Positions 17,568 through 26,169 of a DNA stretch of 64,000 nt are shown here, one piece after another. The DNA lies in assembly GCA_965224285.1 (NCBI GenBank), contig OZ245043.1:4650001-4714000 (forward strand), read 5' to 3'. Within the stretch, counting starts at the first letter, position 1; each line of letters starts with the position of its first letter. Below the pieces are notes generated by a model. It did no database searches. It saw only the letters and a list, made by a program, of their open reading frames with translations, and was not told the origin of the DNA. Made by a program: the position numbers and the translations under genes. Source of the stretch: JAJCYK01 sp965224285. GTDB taxonomy: Bacteria; Bacteroidota; Bacteroidia; Cytophagales; Cyclobacteriaceae.

Positions 17568-17755
17568 TGGTGGTAAAATTTTATGCCAGGGCTGGTGACT
17601 TTCTACTTTTCTTTCGTCAAACTATCATCCCTGCTGGAATAAATACTTATATTCCCAGGACTACAGTTAAAGGCAAGGTACTTTACTGTTAGTCTCTCAT
17701 GAAATAGCGCGGGATAAACTCCCGGTGATGCGACAAAAATCCAAACACCGGCTAG

Positions 17756-17775
17756 AAGGAGGCGACCGCCTCCTT
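17756..17775. terminator. Bidirectional terminator hairpin
   Basis: AAGGAGGC-GACC-GCCTCCTT forms an 8-base stem with a 4-base loop, followed on the + strand by TTATT. It lies between the convergent DUF6807 gene and the sigma-factor gene and could serve both. Confidence 0.7.
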
Positions 17776-17812
17776 TATTGTTATAGACCCTTCAGTTGTC
17801 GGTTTCGGTTAA

Positions 17813-18373
17813 CTAAGAAAGTTTCTGATACAAATTATTCAGTTTTTCCCGGGCACGTTTCAAACGCATCTTAATAGCACTTTCAGAAATTCCCAAGGTG
17901 CGTTGAATATCTTTGATGGCATACTTCTCCTTATATTTCATCAGCAACAGCATTTTATCTTCCGGATTTAACTGATCCAGTAACTGATCCAGCACCTGCA
18001 TGGATAATTCCCGGGGAATCTCATCATCTTCTTCTACCATATCGGCTAATTGATCGGCCAGCTGTCTGGTAATTACCCCGGTCACATTTTTTTTGTTTTT
18101 TCTCAAATAATCAACACAGGTGTTATGGGTAATTGAAAAAAGCCAGGTAGAAAATTTTGCTTGACGGCGAAAGCTTTTCAATTGCAAATAAAGTTTGATC
18201 AGCACCTCCTGGCAAAGGTCTTCAGCCACATCCTTGTCCTGAACATAATTCAGGCATCGATGATAAATGGACTTCTGGTTTCTGTCTACCAGCAAAGAAA
18301 ACGACCCCGCATCTCCCTTTTCAATAAACTGCACTGCCAATTCTTCGTCCTTGATGTTTCCATTTGGTTGCAT
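17813..18373 (-). CDS. ECF-type RNA polymerase sigma factor
   Basis: A 186-residue sigma-70-family factor with only regions 2 and 4. Region 2 shows NYVQDKDVAEDLCQEVLIKLY and KFSTWLFSITHNTCVDYLRK; region 4 shows KYAIKDIQRTLGISESAIK and RLKRAREKLNNLY. No anti-sigma gene adjoins it, so how it is controlled is not visible. An acidic-tail protein gene is divergent from it, with about 165-205 bases between starts. Confidence 0.93.
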   Translation of the reverse strand: MQPNGNIKDEELAVQFIEKGDAGSFSLLVDRNQKSIYHRCLNYVQDKDVAEDLCQEVLIKLYLQLKSFRRQAKFSTWLFSITHNTCVDYLRKNKKNVTGVITRQLADQLADMVEEDDEIPRELSMQVLDQLLDQLNPEDKMLLLMKYKEKYAIKDIQRTLGISESAIKMRLKRAREKLNNLYQKLS

Positions 18374-18580
18374 TGAATATAAATAAACAAAAAAGATTCA
18401 CATTACGGAATACCCTCAGTAACCAAATATCGCTTCAACTGATTATAACTAGGCTCGTTTTTAACCAAATAAGTAGGCTAGATCTCTGAATTCATGCTAT
18501 TGGTATTAAAATTCCCTTAGGATTTGAAGTGACCTACCATGTTTTTCTGCGTCCAAGGAAAAACTGTTAACCTTAAAAAT

Positions 18581-18925
18581 ATGCTTACTACAGTTATCGA
18601 TAAAAAAAGGGTTATCAAAGGTTATGATAAGCTTGATAAGCCGCTACGGGATAAGATTGATCTTTTAAGATCGGGATACCCGGAAAATTATCTGATCTTC
18701 AATGATCAAACTGGTCAGAAGGTTACTGCGATACCTTTTGAAACGGAGGATGCCTACTACCTGATCAGAGTAGAACCACCCAATCAGTCTAAATCAAGAA
18801 AATCTGAAATTGAAGGTGATGATGAGGATAATGATGATGTAGTGGCGTTTCAAGAGGACAATTTCGATTCTGATTATCAGGAGGATAACTACGAACTGGA
18901 TGACGAAATGAATGATGATTACTAG
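18581..18925 (+). CDS. Small conserved protein with acidic C-terminal tail
   Basis: From the ATG at 18581 the protein has 114 residues; an upstream ATG at 18539 would add 14. The N-terminal half (VIDKKRVIKGYDKLDKP ... TAIPFETEDAYYLIRV) matches a short protein found in many Bacteroidota whose function I do not know. The C-terminal 50 residues are strongly acidic (runs such as EGDDEDNDD and DDEMNDDY) and probably disordered. The acidic tail could mediate contact with basic proteins. It is divergent from the sigma factor. Confidence 0.7.
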   Translation: MLTTVIDKKRVIKGYDKLDKPLRDKIDLLRSGYPENYLIFNDQTGQKVTAIPFETEDAYYLIRVEPPNQSKSRKSEIEGDDEDNDDVVAFQEDNFDSDYQEDNYELDDEMNDDY

Positions 18926-19052
18926 GAAGTAGTATTAACTATTCTCCTCCATAGCTCGGTAGCTTTTTGTAAAGCAATTTGTATAGCTTAACTTGCCCAG
19001 CCAGTAGTCTATTGTTAAGCTGTTCGGTTACTATTATTGATTGACCATTGTT

Positions 19053-19538
19053 ATGAGATGCGCTTTTATCATTTCGTTATGCTTGCTAGCCGCCTGTAAT
19101 CCGACAACTGAGAATACCATAACCACTGATTCAGAGCCCGCCAATGAATCAGCACCAGCAACCAATGAACTTGAGGGCATTTGGCAGCTTCAGGAATGGA
19201 AAATTGTCAATCAGGATGACACTAGTGTGGTGCAGCATCAATCCAGGCAACATAAGATCTATTTTCAGGGGTATTACATGTGGAACAGAGAAGTTCCCTA
19301 TGACTCAGTGGAGTGGCATGGTTTCGGGATCTATGAGATTCAGGCTGATGATACCTTGATGGAAATGCCTATAACCTCATCCATACCGGAGCGGGAGTAT
19401 ATGGAGCATGCCGGTATAACTGAATTTAAGATTGCCTTTAACCTCCGTGGTGACACTTTTACTCAAACCATATATAATCCGGTAAGGGACCTATATAATA
19501 TTCAAACTTATCACCGTATTCGGCGATCTGCCAAATAA
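19053..19538 (+). CDS. Lipoprotein, lipocalin-like, unknown function
   Basis: The 161-residue protein starts at the ATG at 19053 and has a lipoprotein signal with lipobox LLAAC. After a Thr/Glu/Asn-rich linker, the mature part opens with LEGIWQLQEWKIV, the first-strand pattern of lipocalin-like beta-barrels, and alternates beta strands to the end. The ligand is unknown. It stands alone between the acidic-tail gene and the DUF1592 gene. Confidence 0.7.
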   Translation: MRCAFIISLCLLAACNPTTENTITTDSEPANESAPATNELEGIWQLQEWKIVNQDDTSVVQHQSRQHKIYFQGYYMWNREVPYDSVEWHGFGIYEIQADDTLMEMPITSSIPEREYMEHAGITEFKIAFNLRGDTFTQTIYNPVRDLYNIQTYHRIRRSAK

Positions 19539-19627
19539 TCATAGGCTTTCCCTAACCGCCGATCATGGAGGTTAATTAGGAACTACCTCTATTTCTTGTT
19601 ATTTTTATAGGGTATACGCACAAGTTC

Positions 19628-21589
19628 ATGCGATATTTACTTGCCTCATTATTGGTATGTTTCTCCATCCATTTAGCCGCTGAAAAATGGCCTGATGAGC
19701 AGGTCCATTTCTGGCGGGTAGTAAAACCTATTTTGGATGATAACTGCAATCGCGCCTGCCACAACGCCGACGACAACAAAGGCGGCCTGAACCTGAACCA
19801 GTTTGATTTCATCCTCAGCATTCAAAAGAAGGGGGAGGTTTTCCTAAAAGTTATTGAACACATCGAGAACGGCACTATGCCTCCCGAAGAGAGAGATCCT
19901 TTGACCAAAATGGAAAAGGATACTTTACTGTTTTATATTAAAAAATACATTCATGCCGCTTTGGAAAAACCTGATCCAGGGATCATTCTTCCACGAAGGC
20001 TGAGCAATAGAGAGTATCAATATGTTATTCAGGATCTGACGGGGATTGAAATCAATGCTGATAGCTTATTTCCCAGAGATCCTGCGGGTGGAGAGGGATT
20101 CGATAATTTTGCCGGCACCTTATATATCACTCCCTTGCTAATGGAGCGATATTTCGAGGCGGCTGAAATGGTTATAGAAACAGCTGCAAAGGATAAAGAT
20201 CTATGGGCTGATTTGGCGCCTTCTCACCGTTTAACTTTATTCGAAAAACTGAAGATCTGGTGGTACCGGGTAGTGTACCAAAGAGATCTGGCTTTTGAGA
20301 CTACTCTCAGAAAGGCCAAAAAAGCCATTGACAGTTTCACTACCCTGGCCTACAGAAGATACTTACTGCCCTCTGAACGGGAGAAACTACTGGATTTCTT
20401 TCAAGAAGTATATCGCAGTGGTCCGGAGGAGGAGCAGACGTATCATGAAGCTTTACAGGAGGTGTATAAGGCGGTTCTGGTTTCACCGCACTTCTTAATG
20501 CGCCAGGAAGCTGACCCACCTAAGGATGATCCGTATCCTATAGGAAGTTTTGAATTGGCCAGTCGTATATCTTTTTTTCTCTGGTGCAGCGTCCCAGATA
20601 GGGAATTGCTGGAATTGGCCTATCTGGAGCAGTTGAGAGATCCCGAGATATTGAGAGACCAGATCACTCGAATGTTGGAAGACCCTAAAGCACATCGCAT
20701 GGCGGAGAGCTTTGTTTCACAGTGGTTGGAGATTGATGACCTGAACTTGCCAACCTTTGAGATGGACCAGGAGTTGTATCCCCAATTTACCGATGAATTG
20801 AAGCTGGCTATGTATCGGGAAACCGTTCAATTTTTCGACTACGCCCTGCATCAACGGCGTAATTTGTTAGACTTGTTGCATGCACCCTATACCTTTTTGA
20901 ATGAACCCTTGGCCGACCACTACGGCATTGCCGGTGTGAAAGGCCCGGAAATGAGAAAGGTTGAGCTCCATTCTAACTTAAGAGGCGGAGTTCTGGGTAT
21001 GGGCAGTGTGCTGGTGGCCACGTCTCTTCCAAACCGGACCAGCCCGGTTCTAAGAGGCAAATGGGTCATGGAGAAACTGCTGGCTACACCTGCTAAAGCT
21101 CCTCCGCCCAATGTACCTGACTTGGAAAAAACCCAGGAGATACACGATGGACTGAGTTTGAGGAAGCTATTGGAAATTCACCGGGAAGATCCTTCCTGTT
21201 ACAGCTGTCACCAGGAAATGGATGATCTCGGATTTGCCCTGGAAAATTTTGACGCCATTGGCAGATGGCGTGGGACATATGACAATTCCCCGGAGCCGAT
21301 TGATGTAAGTGGATCCTTGAAATCCGGCGAAGAATTCGCCGGAGCCATGGAGCTGAAAGAAATATTGATAACCAAAGAACGGCAATTTGCCAAAAGCATC
21401 GCTAAAAAGATGCTGGGCTTTGCCCTGGGGAGGTCCATTGAATTTAAGGATAGCAAAACAGTGGATCACTTAACTGAGGTGCTGGTAGAAAATCAGTTTG
21501 ATCCCCTACCATTCATTGAAGAACTAGTTATGAGCTATCCGTTTCAGTATAAGAAAACGGATCCTGTTGAACAGGATCCCTCAACCTAA
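19628..21589 (+). CDS. DUF1592-type planctomycete-like cytochrome c protein
   Basis: The 653-residue exported protein (signal peptide, cleavage near residue 18) contains the domain series of the DUF1587/1592/1588/1585 group. An N-terminal haem-like motif C40-NRA-C44-H45 has three residues between the cysteines instead of two; a second, canonical CYSCH lies near residue 519 in the DUF1588 block that continues QEMDDLGFALENFDAIG. Family members are abundant in Planctomycetes and present in Bacteroidota; their chemistry is unproven. The next gene, DUF1552, is the usual partner, and the two behave as a unit. Confidence 0.88.
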   Translation: MRYLLASLLVCFSIHLAAEKWPDEQVHFWRVVKPILDDNCNRACHNADDNKGGLNLNQFDFILSIQKKGEVFLKVIEHIENGTMPPEERDPLTKMEKDTLLFYIKKYIHAALEKPDPGIILPRRLSNREYQYVIQDLTGIEINADSLFPRDPAGGEGFDNFAGTLYITPLLMERYFEAAEMVIETAAKDKDLWADLAPSHRLTLFEKLKIWWYRVVYQRDLAFETTLRKAKKAIDSFTTLAYRRYLLPSEREKLLDFFQEVYRSGPEEEQTYHEALQEVYKAVLVSPHFLMRQEADPPKDDPYPIGSFELASRISFFLWCSVPDRELLELAYLEQLRDPEILRDQITRMLEDPKAHRMAESFVSQWLEIDDLNLPTFEMDQELYPQFTDELKLAMYRETVQFFDYALHQRRNLLDLLHAPYTFLNEPLADHYGIAGVKGPEMRKVELHSNLRGGVLGMGSVLVATSLPNRTSPVLRGKWVMEKLLATPAKAPPPNVPDLEKTQEIHDGLSLRKLLEIHREDPSCYSCHQEMDDLGFALENFDAIGRWRGTYDNSPEPIDVSGSLKSGEEFAGAMELKEILITKERQFAKSIAKKMLGFALGRSIEFKDSKTVDHLTEVLVENQFDPLPFIEELVMSYPFQYKKTDPVEQDPST

Positions 21590-21599
21590 AAATGACAAA

Positions 21600-22991
21600 A
21601 TGAGTAAGTCCTGGCACATATCCAGAAGGAAGGCTTTGCGCGGCATGGGTGCGGTGGTGGCCCTCCCCTTTTTACAGGCCATGATTCCTCCGGGGGCCAA
21701 GGTGGAAAAGTATATGGATCGCAACCGGATAAAACGGTTAGCGGTTTTCTATTTCCCCAATGGTGTAAGACAGGATCACTGGACCCCGAAACTAACCGGC
21801 CGGAATTTTGAACTAAGCCCCACGTTAAAACCTCTGGAGGCATACAAGAAGCAATTACTGATCCTTGGTGAGCTCAAAAACAACTTGGTGGATGTTGGTG
21901 GAACTGATGGGCACTATACCAAAACCGCGCCTTTTCTAACCTGCCGTCTTATAGAAAAAACTACCGGTTCAAATATCAATGTTCGCGGTACTTCCATGGA
22001 TCAAGTATTAGCCAATCATATTGGTGGTGAAACCCGATTTTCATCCCTGGAATATGGCATGGAACCAGTAAAAGGGGGTGTGGATTCGTTAGTGGGATAT
22101 ACCCGCCTGTACGGCGCTTCCATCAGCTGGGAAAGTCCTACCAGACCCAGGCCGAAAGAAATAAATCCTCAATTCGCTTTTGATCGATTATTCAGAAAAT
22201 TCATCCCGGGCGAGATCCCTAAAAAAGAAAATCCCTGGAAGAAAAGTGTAGTTGACCTGGTCATGGATGATGCCAGGAGCCTCAACCGTCGTTTAGGGGC
22301 CGCTGATCAGAATAAAATGGCGGAGTACCTTGAATCGGTAAGAGCGGTGGAAAAACGGTTGGAAACCGACGAGGATCTACATGATTTTGAAGCCAAGCTT
22401 ACTCCGGATATTCGCAAAGAGTTGATGAGACTTAATGTAAAACTAAAAGATTACGTAGAGCTGAATGAAGGGGTTGATTCTACTGAAAAAACCCGCCTGA
22501 TGATGGATATTAATGCTTTGGCACTGTGGAGTGATGCCAGTAGGGTAACTACCTTTATGTTTGGTAATTCGGTTAGTAATCGCAACTTCTCCTTTTTAGA
22601 TGGGGTTGAAGGCGGCCATCACAGTATTTCGCACCACAGAGGGCATCCGCAGCGAATTGATATGTATGGCAAGATCAATGTTTGGCACTCTCAGCAATTT
22701 AGCTATTTCCTGGACCGTATTAGCGCCATGAAAGAAGGCGATCACTCCTTACTTGATAATTCAATCGTGTTGTATGGTTCCAGTTTAAGGGATGGAGATA
22801 AACACCGGGCCAGTAATCTGCCGATTGTACTCGCAGGCAATGGTGGAGGCTTATTGGACAGTGGCCAAAACTTGGTTTACTCCAAAGATACTCCGTTGGC
22901 AAATTTATATCTGACCCTGCTCAAGTCAATGGGTGTTCCTCTGGAAAGCTTTGCCGATAGCACCGGGGAATTAAATGGTATAAGAGCCTGA
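21600..22991 (+). CDS. DUF1552 protein with Tat signal
   Basis: From the ATG at 21600 the protein has 463 residues; an in-frame TTG at 21567 would overlap the preceding gene. The N-terminus has a twin-arginine export signal (SRRKALRGMGAVVALPFL), implying folding, possibly with a cofactor, before export. The body shows family features such as AVFYFPNGVRQDHWTP and a histidine-rich GGHHSISHHRGHP near residue 345. DUF1552 proteins pair with DUF1592 cytochromes; function unknown. It lies 10 bases after the DUF1592 gene. Confidence 0.87.
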   Translation: MSKSWHISRRKALRGMGAVVALPFLQAMIPPGAKVEKYMDRNRIKRLAVFYFPNGVRQDHWTPKLTGRNFELSPTLKPLEAYKKQLLILGELKNNLVDVGGTDGHYTKTAPFLTCRLIEKTTGSNINVRGTSMDQVLANHIGGETRFSSLEYGMEPVKGGVDSLVGYTRLYGASISWESPTRPRPKEINPQFAFDRLFRKFIPGEIPKKENPWKKSVVDLVMDDARSLNRRLGAADQNKMAEYLESVRAVEKRLETDEDLHDFEAKLTPDIRKELMRLNVKLKDYVELNEGVDSTEKTRLMMDINALALWSDASRVTTFMFGNSVSNRNFSFLDGVEGGHHSISHHRGHPQRIDMYGKINVWHSQQFSYFLDRISAMKEGDHSLLDNSIVLYGSSLRDGDKHRASNLPIVLAGNGGGLLDSGQNLVYSKDTPLANLYLTLLKSMGVPLESFADSTGELNGIRA

Positions 22992-23013
22992 CCTGGCTAG
23001 TTTCCCGATCAAC

Positions 23014-24507
23014 TTGAATCCGCTTAAAAGAACCTATCTTGTCGCAGGTATATTGGTGCTGATATCGGCGCTTGCAGTAATAGCAGCACTATTTCCTGGG
23101 GAGGACACACTTAGCGGTATCTGGGCTTTATTTGGGCGTTTTCATCCTATATTACTGCACTTTCCCATCGTACTGGTATTGTTGACGCTGATATTCGAGG
23201 GTATTTCTTTTTATCAACAATATCAAGAAACCACCAGGTCTCAACCGCTTAATTACCTTGCCTGGCCAATGCTGATGGTTTCTACTTTAAGCGCAGTCAT
23301 AACCTTTGCGGGGGGCTACTTATTATTCCGCAGCGGCGACTACGGCGGAGAGTTGTTAGAAGAACACCTATGGAGCGGGGTTTGGTTGCTGGTAATATTG
23401 AGCGCTGCAGTTATTTGTTACCAACTTTGGAAACTAAAAATAGTGGCTATTTGGCGCACAATTTACCGAATTTGCCTGGTACTTGCCGCTATTCTAATCA
23501 TCATCACCAGTCATTTGGGCGGCAGCATAACCCATGGAAGCGATTTTCTAACCGAACACCTACCTACTATAAATGCGGCAGGTCCGGCTCCGGTGGAATT
23601 AAAGGATAGGCAGGATCTACTGGTTTTCGAAGACCTGATTATGCCAATTCTGGAAGAAAAGTGTCAAAGCTGTCATAACCGGTATAAAACCAAAGGAGGC
23701 CTGCAAATGACCAGCTATCAACTAATAGAAAAGGGTGGTAAAAGTGAGAAAGCCCTGCTGATTCCCGGGGAGCCAGAAAAAAGCGAACTGTATAAGCGGA
23801 TCACCTTACCTGATGACCATGAGGACAAAATGCCGCCTCCGGAGAAAAGCCCTTTGGACGAAACGGCCATACACCTTATTGAGTGGTGGATATCCACAGG
23901 CGCCAGCCCTGATACAGTTTTAGGGGAAAATCCCCCTGATTCCATAGATAGATTGATGGATGTTTATTTGCCGGGTTTGTTTCAGGCACAAAGGTTGAGA
24001 TATCGACAACAGCAGGAGTTGGATGAATTGGCGAAGGAATTAGCAGTTTTGGGTAATAGTTTGGGGCTCAATATAAAATTGGACGGAGAAAACCCGGGAC
24101 AATTTGGGGTGTCCATGAAAATTCCACCTGAAGCGGTGGGGAATGAACAAATTGCTAAACTGGCGGAATATGCGCCATTGTTCTCTAAAGTTTCTTTACC
24201 CGGTTCGGACATAGATGATGATGCTTTATTTTATCTGAGCAAAATGGATAACTTAAATAAACTGTTTTTGCCCAAGACCTGCATTACCGGTGAGGGCTTG
24301 ATTTATTTACAATCCCTGGAGCACTTACAGATCCTTAACCTGTCTAACTCTTGCCTGACTAACCATGGGATCATGAATTTGATTAAAATCCCTAACCTTC
24401 GTGCCGCCTATGTATTTGAAGTAGAGGTGGATTCCGTGGTGCTTCAAGCCCTGCGCAAAACCCTGCCTGAAGTTGAATTTTTGGAAGAGGAAGGAGCCTA
24501 TTACTAG
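23014..24507 (+). CDS. Membrane cytochrome c with leucine-rich repeats
   Basis: The 497-residue protein starts at TTG 23014; no ATG is available after the upstream in-frame stop. About four N-terminal membrane helices (10-170) carry histidine motifs FHPILLHFP and SHLGGSITHG. A planctomycete-type cytochrome domain follows, with C217-QS-C220-H221 and NRYKTKGGL. From about 360 to 470 several leucine-rich-repeat units appear (LFLPKTCITGEGLIYL, LQILNLSNSCLTNHGI). It probably anchors electron transfer at the inner membrane for the two preceding exported proteins; this is inferred from order. Confidence 0.82.
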   Translation: MNPLKRTYLVAGILVLISALAVIAALFPGEDTLSGIWALFGRFHPILLHFPIVLVLLTLIFEGISFYQQYQETTRSQPLNYLAWPMLMVSTLSAVITFAGGYLLFRSGDYGGELLEEHLWSGVWLLVILSAAVICYQLWKLKIVAIWRTIYRICLVLAAILIIITSHLGGSITHGSDFLTEHLPTINAAGPAPVELKDRQDLLVFEDLIMPILEEKCQSCHNRYKTKGGLQMTSYQLIEKGGKSEKALLIPGEPEKSELYKRITLPDDHEDKMPPPEKSPLDETAIHLIEWWISTGASPDTVLGENPPDSIDRLMDVYLPGLFQAQRLRYRQQQELDELAKELAVLGNSLGLNIKLDGENPGQFGVSMKIPPEAVGNEQIAKLAEYAPLFSKVSLPGSDIDDDALFYLSKMDNLNKLFLPKTCITGEGLIYLQSLEHLQILNLSNSCLTNHGIMNLIKIPNLRAAYVFEVEVDSVVLQALRKTLPEVEFLEEEGAYY

Positions 24508-26147
24508 TGATCAGGTTCATACCATATGCTTGTCTGATTCTGCTGGCAAATTTTCAATTGTCAGGCTGTGAACCAGATCCACAGGTGATCGAAACAGATG
24601 AACGACCCAATATCGTATTACTAGTAGCAGATGATCTTGGATATTCCGATTTGGGTTGTATGGGCGGTGAAATCTCCACTCCAAACATAGATCAGTTGGG
24701 CGGGGAAGGTCAGTTCTTTAGTAATTTTTACACTGCCGCTACCTGCTCACCTACCAGGGCTATGATTTTAACGGGAGTGGATCATCATATCGCGGGCTTA
24801 GGAAATATGGCTGAAAGAGTGGTGGGCATTCCTCAACAATTAGGCCAGCCAGGTTATGAAGGCTATCTGAATCAGCGGGTTGTTTCAGTAGCTCAACTAC
24901 TGAAAGATCGGGGATATCATACTTATACCGCTGGCAAATGGCACTTGGGTGTAAGTGCCGAACACAGCCCGGAGACCCAAGGATTTGAGCGTTCATTTAC
25001 ATTAATGGAAGCTTATGCCGATCATTTTAATCCCCATACCCGCTACCGTACTTTTTGGAAAGATCATGGGTTTGCCCCTTATCCGGCAGGAGTGTATTCT
25101 ACTGACCATTATACGGATCAAATGATAAGCTTCATTGAAGATCGGCAAGATCAGCGGCCTTTTTTCCTCTATGCTGCATTTACTTCGCCCCACTGGCCCT
25201 TGCAGGTGCCCGAAGAATTTTCTGACCGCTATCGGGGAAAGTACGATATTGGCTATGATAGTCTGAGGGTTTTGAGATTTGAAAAATTAGTGAAGCATGG
25301 AATTTTACCTCAAAACAGCGTAATACCGGAATTGCCACCTATAAAAGGCGCCCTATACTCGGCTACCGATCAGCCCCTACTGCCCTGGAAGTCTTTATCA
25401 GATCAACAGCAGATCATTGAATCCAGGAAGATGGAAATATATGCTGGAATGGTGGAAAACCTGGACCACAATATTGGCAGGCTTATAGAATATTTCAAAG
25501 ATAATGATTTGTACCACAACACCCTTTGGATATTCATCTCTGATAATGGGGCCGCAGTGTTGGATTTAAATGAAACCCCAGACCCCCGTAATCCACTGCC
25601 TTACATGGGAGGACCAAACTCCTTTGTTGCTTATGGGCCGCCCTGGGCTCATGCCAGCAGTGCGGGATTTCGACTCTATAAGGGATATGCTACAGAAGGA
25701 GGAATACGCAGCCCCATGATTGTGAAACTACCCTTTCAAAACCAGGGGCGGGGGCTGGTAAAGGCATTCACCAGCGTGAAGGACCTGGTACCCACAATCC
25801 TGGATATCGCAGGGATAGATTATCCCAATGAATACCAGGGGAGATCCATAACACCGCTGCAAGGACGTTCCTTGCTGCCGTTTCTAAAAAATACTCAGGA
25901 TCAGATTCATCCAGATGAATACGTTATGGGCTGGGAACTTTTTGGCAGGTACGCTTTAAGAAAAGGTCAATGGAAGATTACCCAAGTGGAACCCCCTTTA
26001 GGAACAGGTAACTTTGCTTTGTTCAATTTGGAAGAAGATCCCCTGGAGACCCGGGATCTTGCTAAAACTCATCCTGGTAAATACCACGAACTACTCCGGG
26101 AATGGCAGCGCTATCTGGATCAAAACGGCGTTATACTATTAGACTAG
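24507..26147 (+). CDS. Arylsulfatase-type sulfatase, lipoprotein
   Basis: Type I sulfatase that should hydrolyse sulfate esters outside the cytoplasm. The 546-residue protein starts at GTG 24507, sharing one base with the previous stop. The lipoprotein cysteine is C21 (FQLSGC). Metal-binding D42-D43 lie in ADDLGYSD, and the active-site cysteine C80 in CSPTR must be converted to formylglycine by a maturase not present in the window. The substrate is undetermined. It ends the four-gene same-strand set with the cytochromes and DUF1552. Confidence 0.93.
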   Translation: MIRFIPYACLILLANFQLSGCEPDPQVIETDERPNIVLLVADDLGYSDLGCMGGEISTPNIDQLGGEGQFFSNFYTAATCSPTRAMILTGVDHHIAGLGNMAERVVGIPQQLGQPGYEGYLNQRVVSVAQLLKDRGYHTYTAGKWHLGVSAEHSPETQGFERSFTLMEAYADHFNPHTRYRTFWKDHGFAPYPAGVYSTDHYTDQMISFIEDRQDQRPFFLYAAFTSPHWPLQVPEEFSDRYRGKYDIGYDSLRVLRFEKLVKHGILPQNSVIPELPPIKGALYSATDQPLLPWKSLSDQQQIIESRKMEIYAGMVENLDHNIGRLIEYFKDNDLYHNTLWIFISDNGAAVLDLNETPDPRNPLPYMGGPNSFVAYGPPWAHASSAGFRLYKGYATEGGIRSPMIVKLPFQNQGRGLVKAFTSVKDLVPTILDIAGIDYPNEYQGRSITPLQGRSLLPFLKNTQDQIHPDEYVMGWELFGRYALRKGQWKITQVEPPLGTGNFALFNLEEDPLETRDLAKTHPGKYHELLREWQRYLDQNGVILLD

Positions 26148-26169
26148 GGTTCCGCCTGAAACCAACTTA

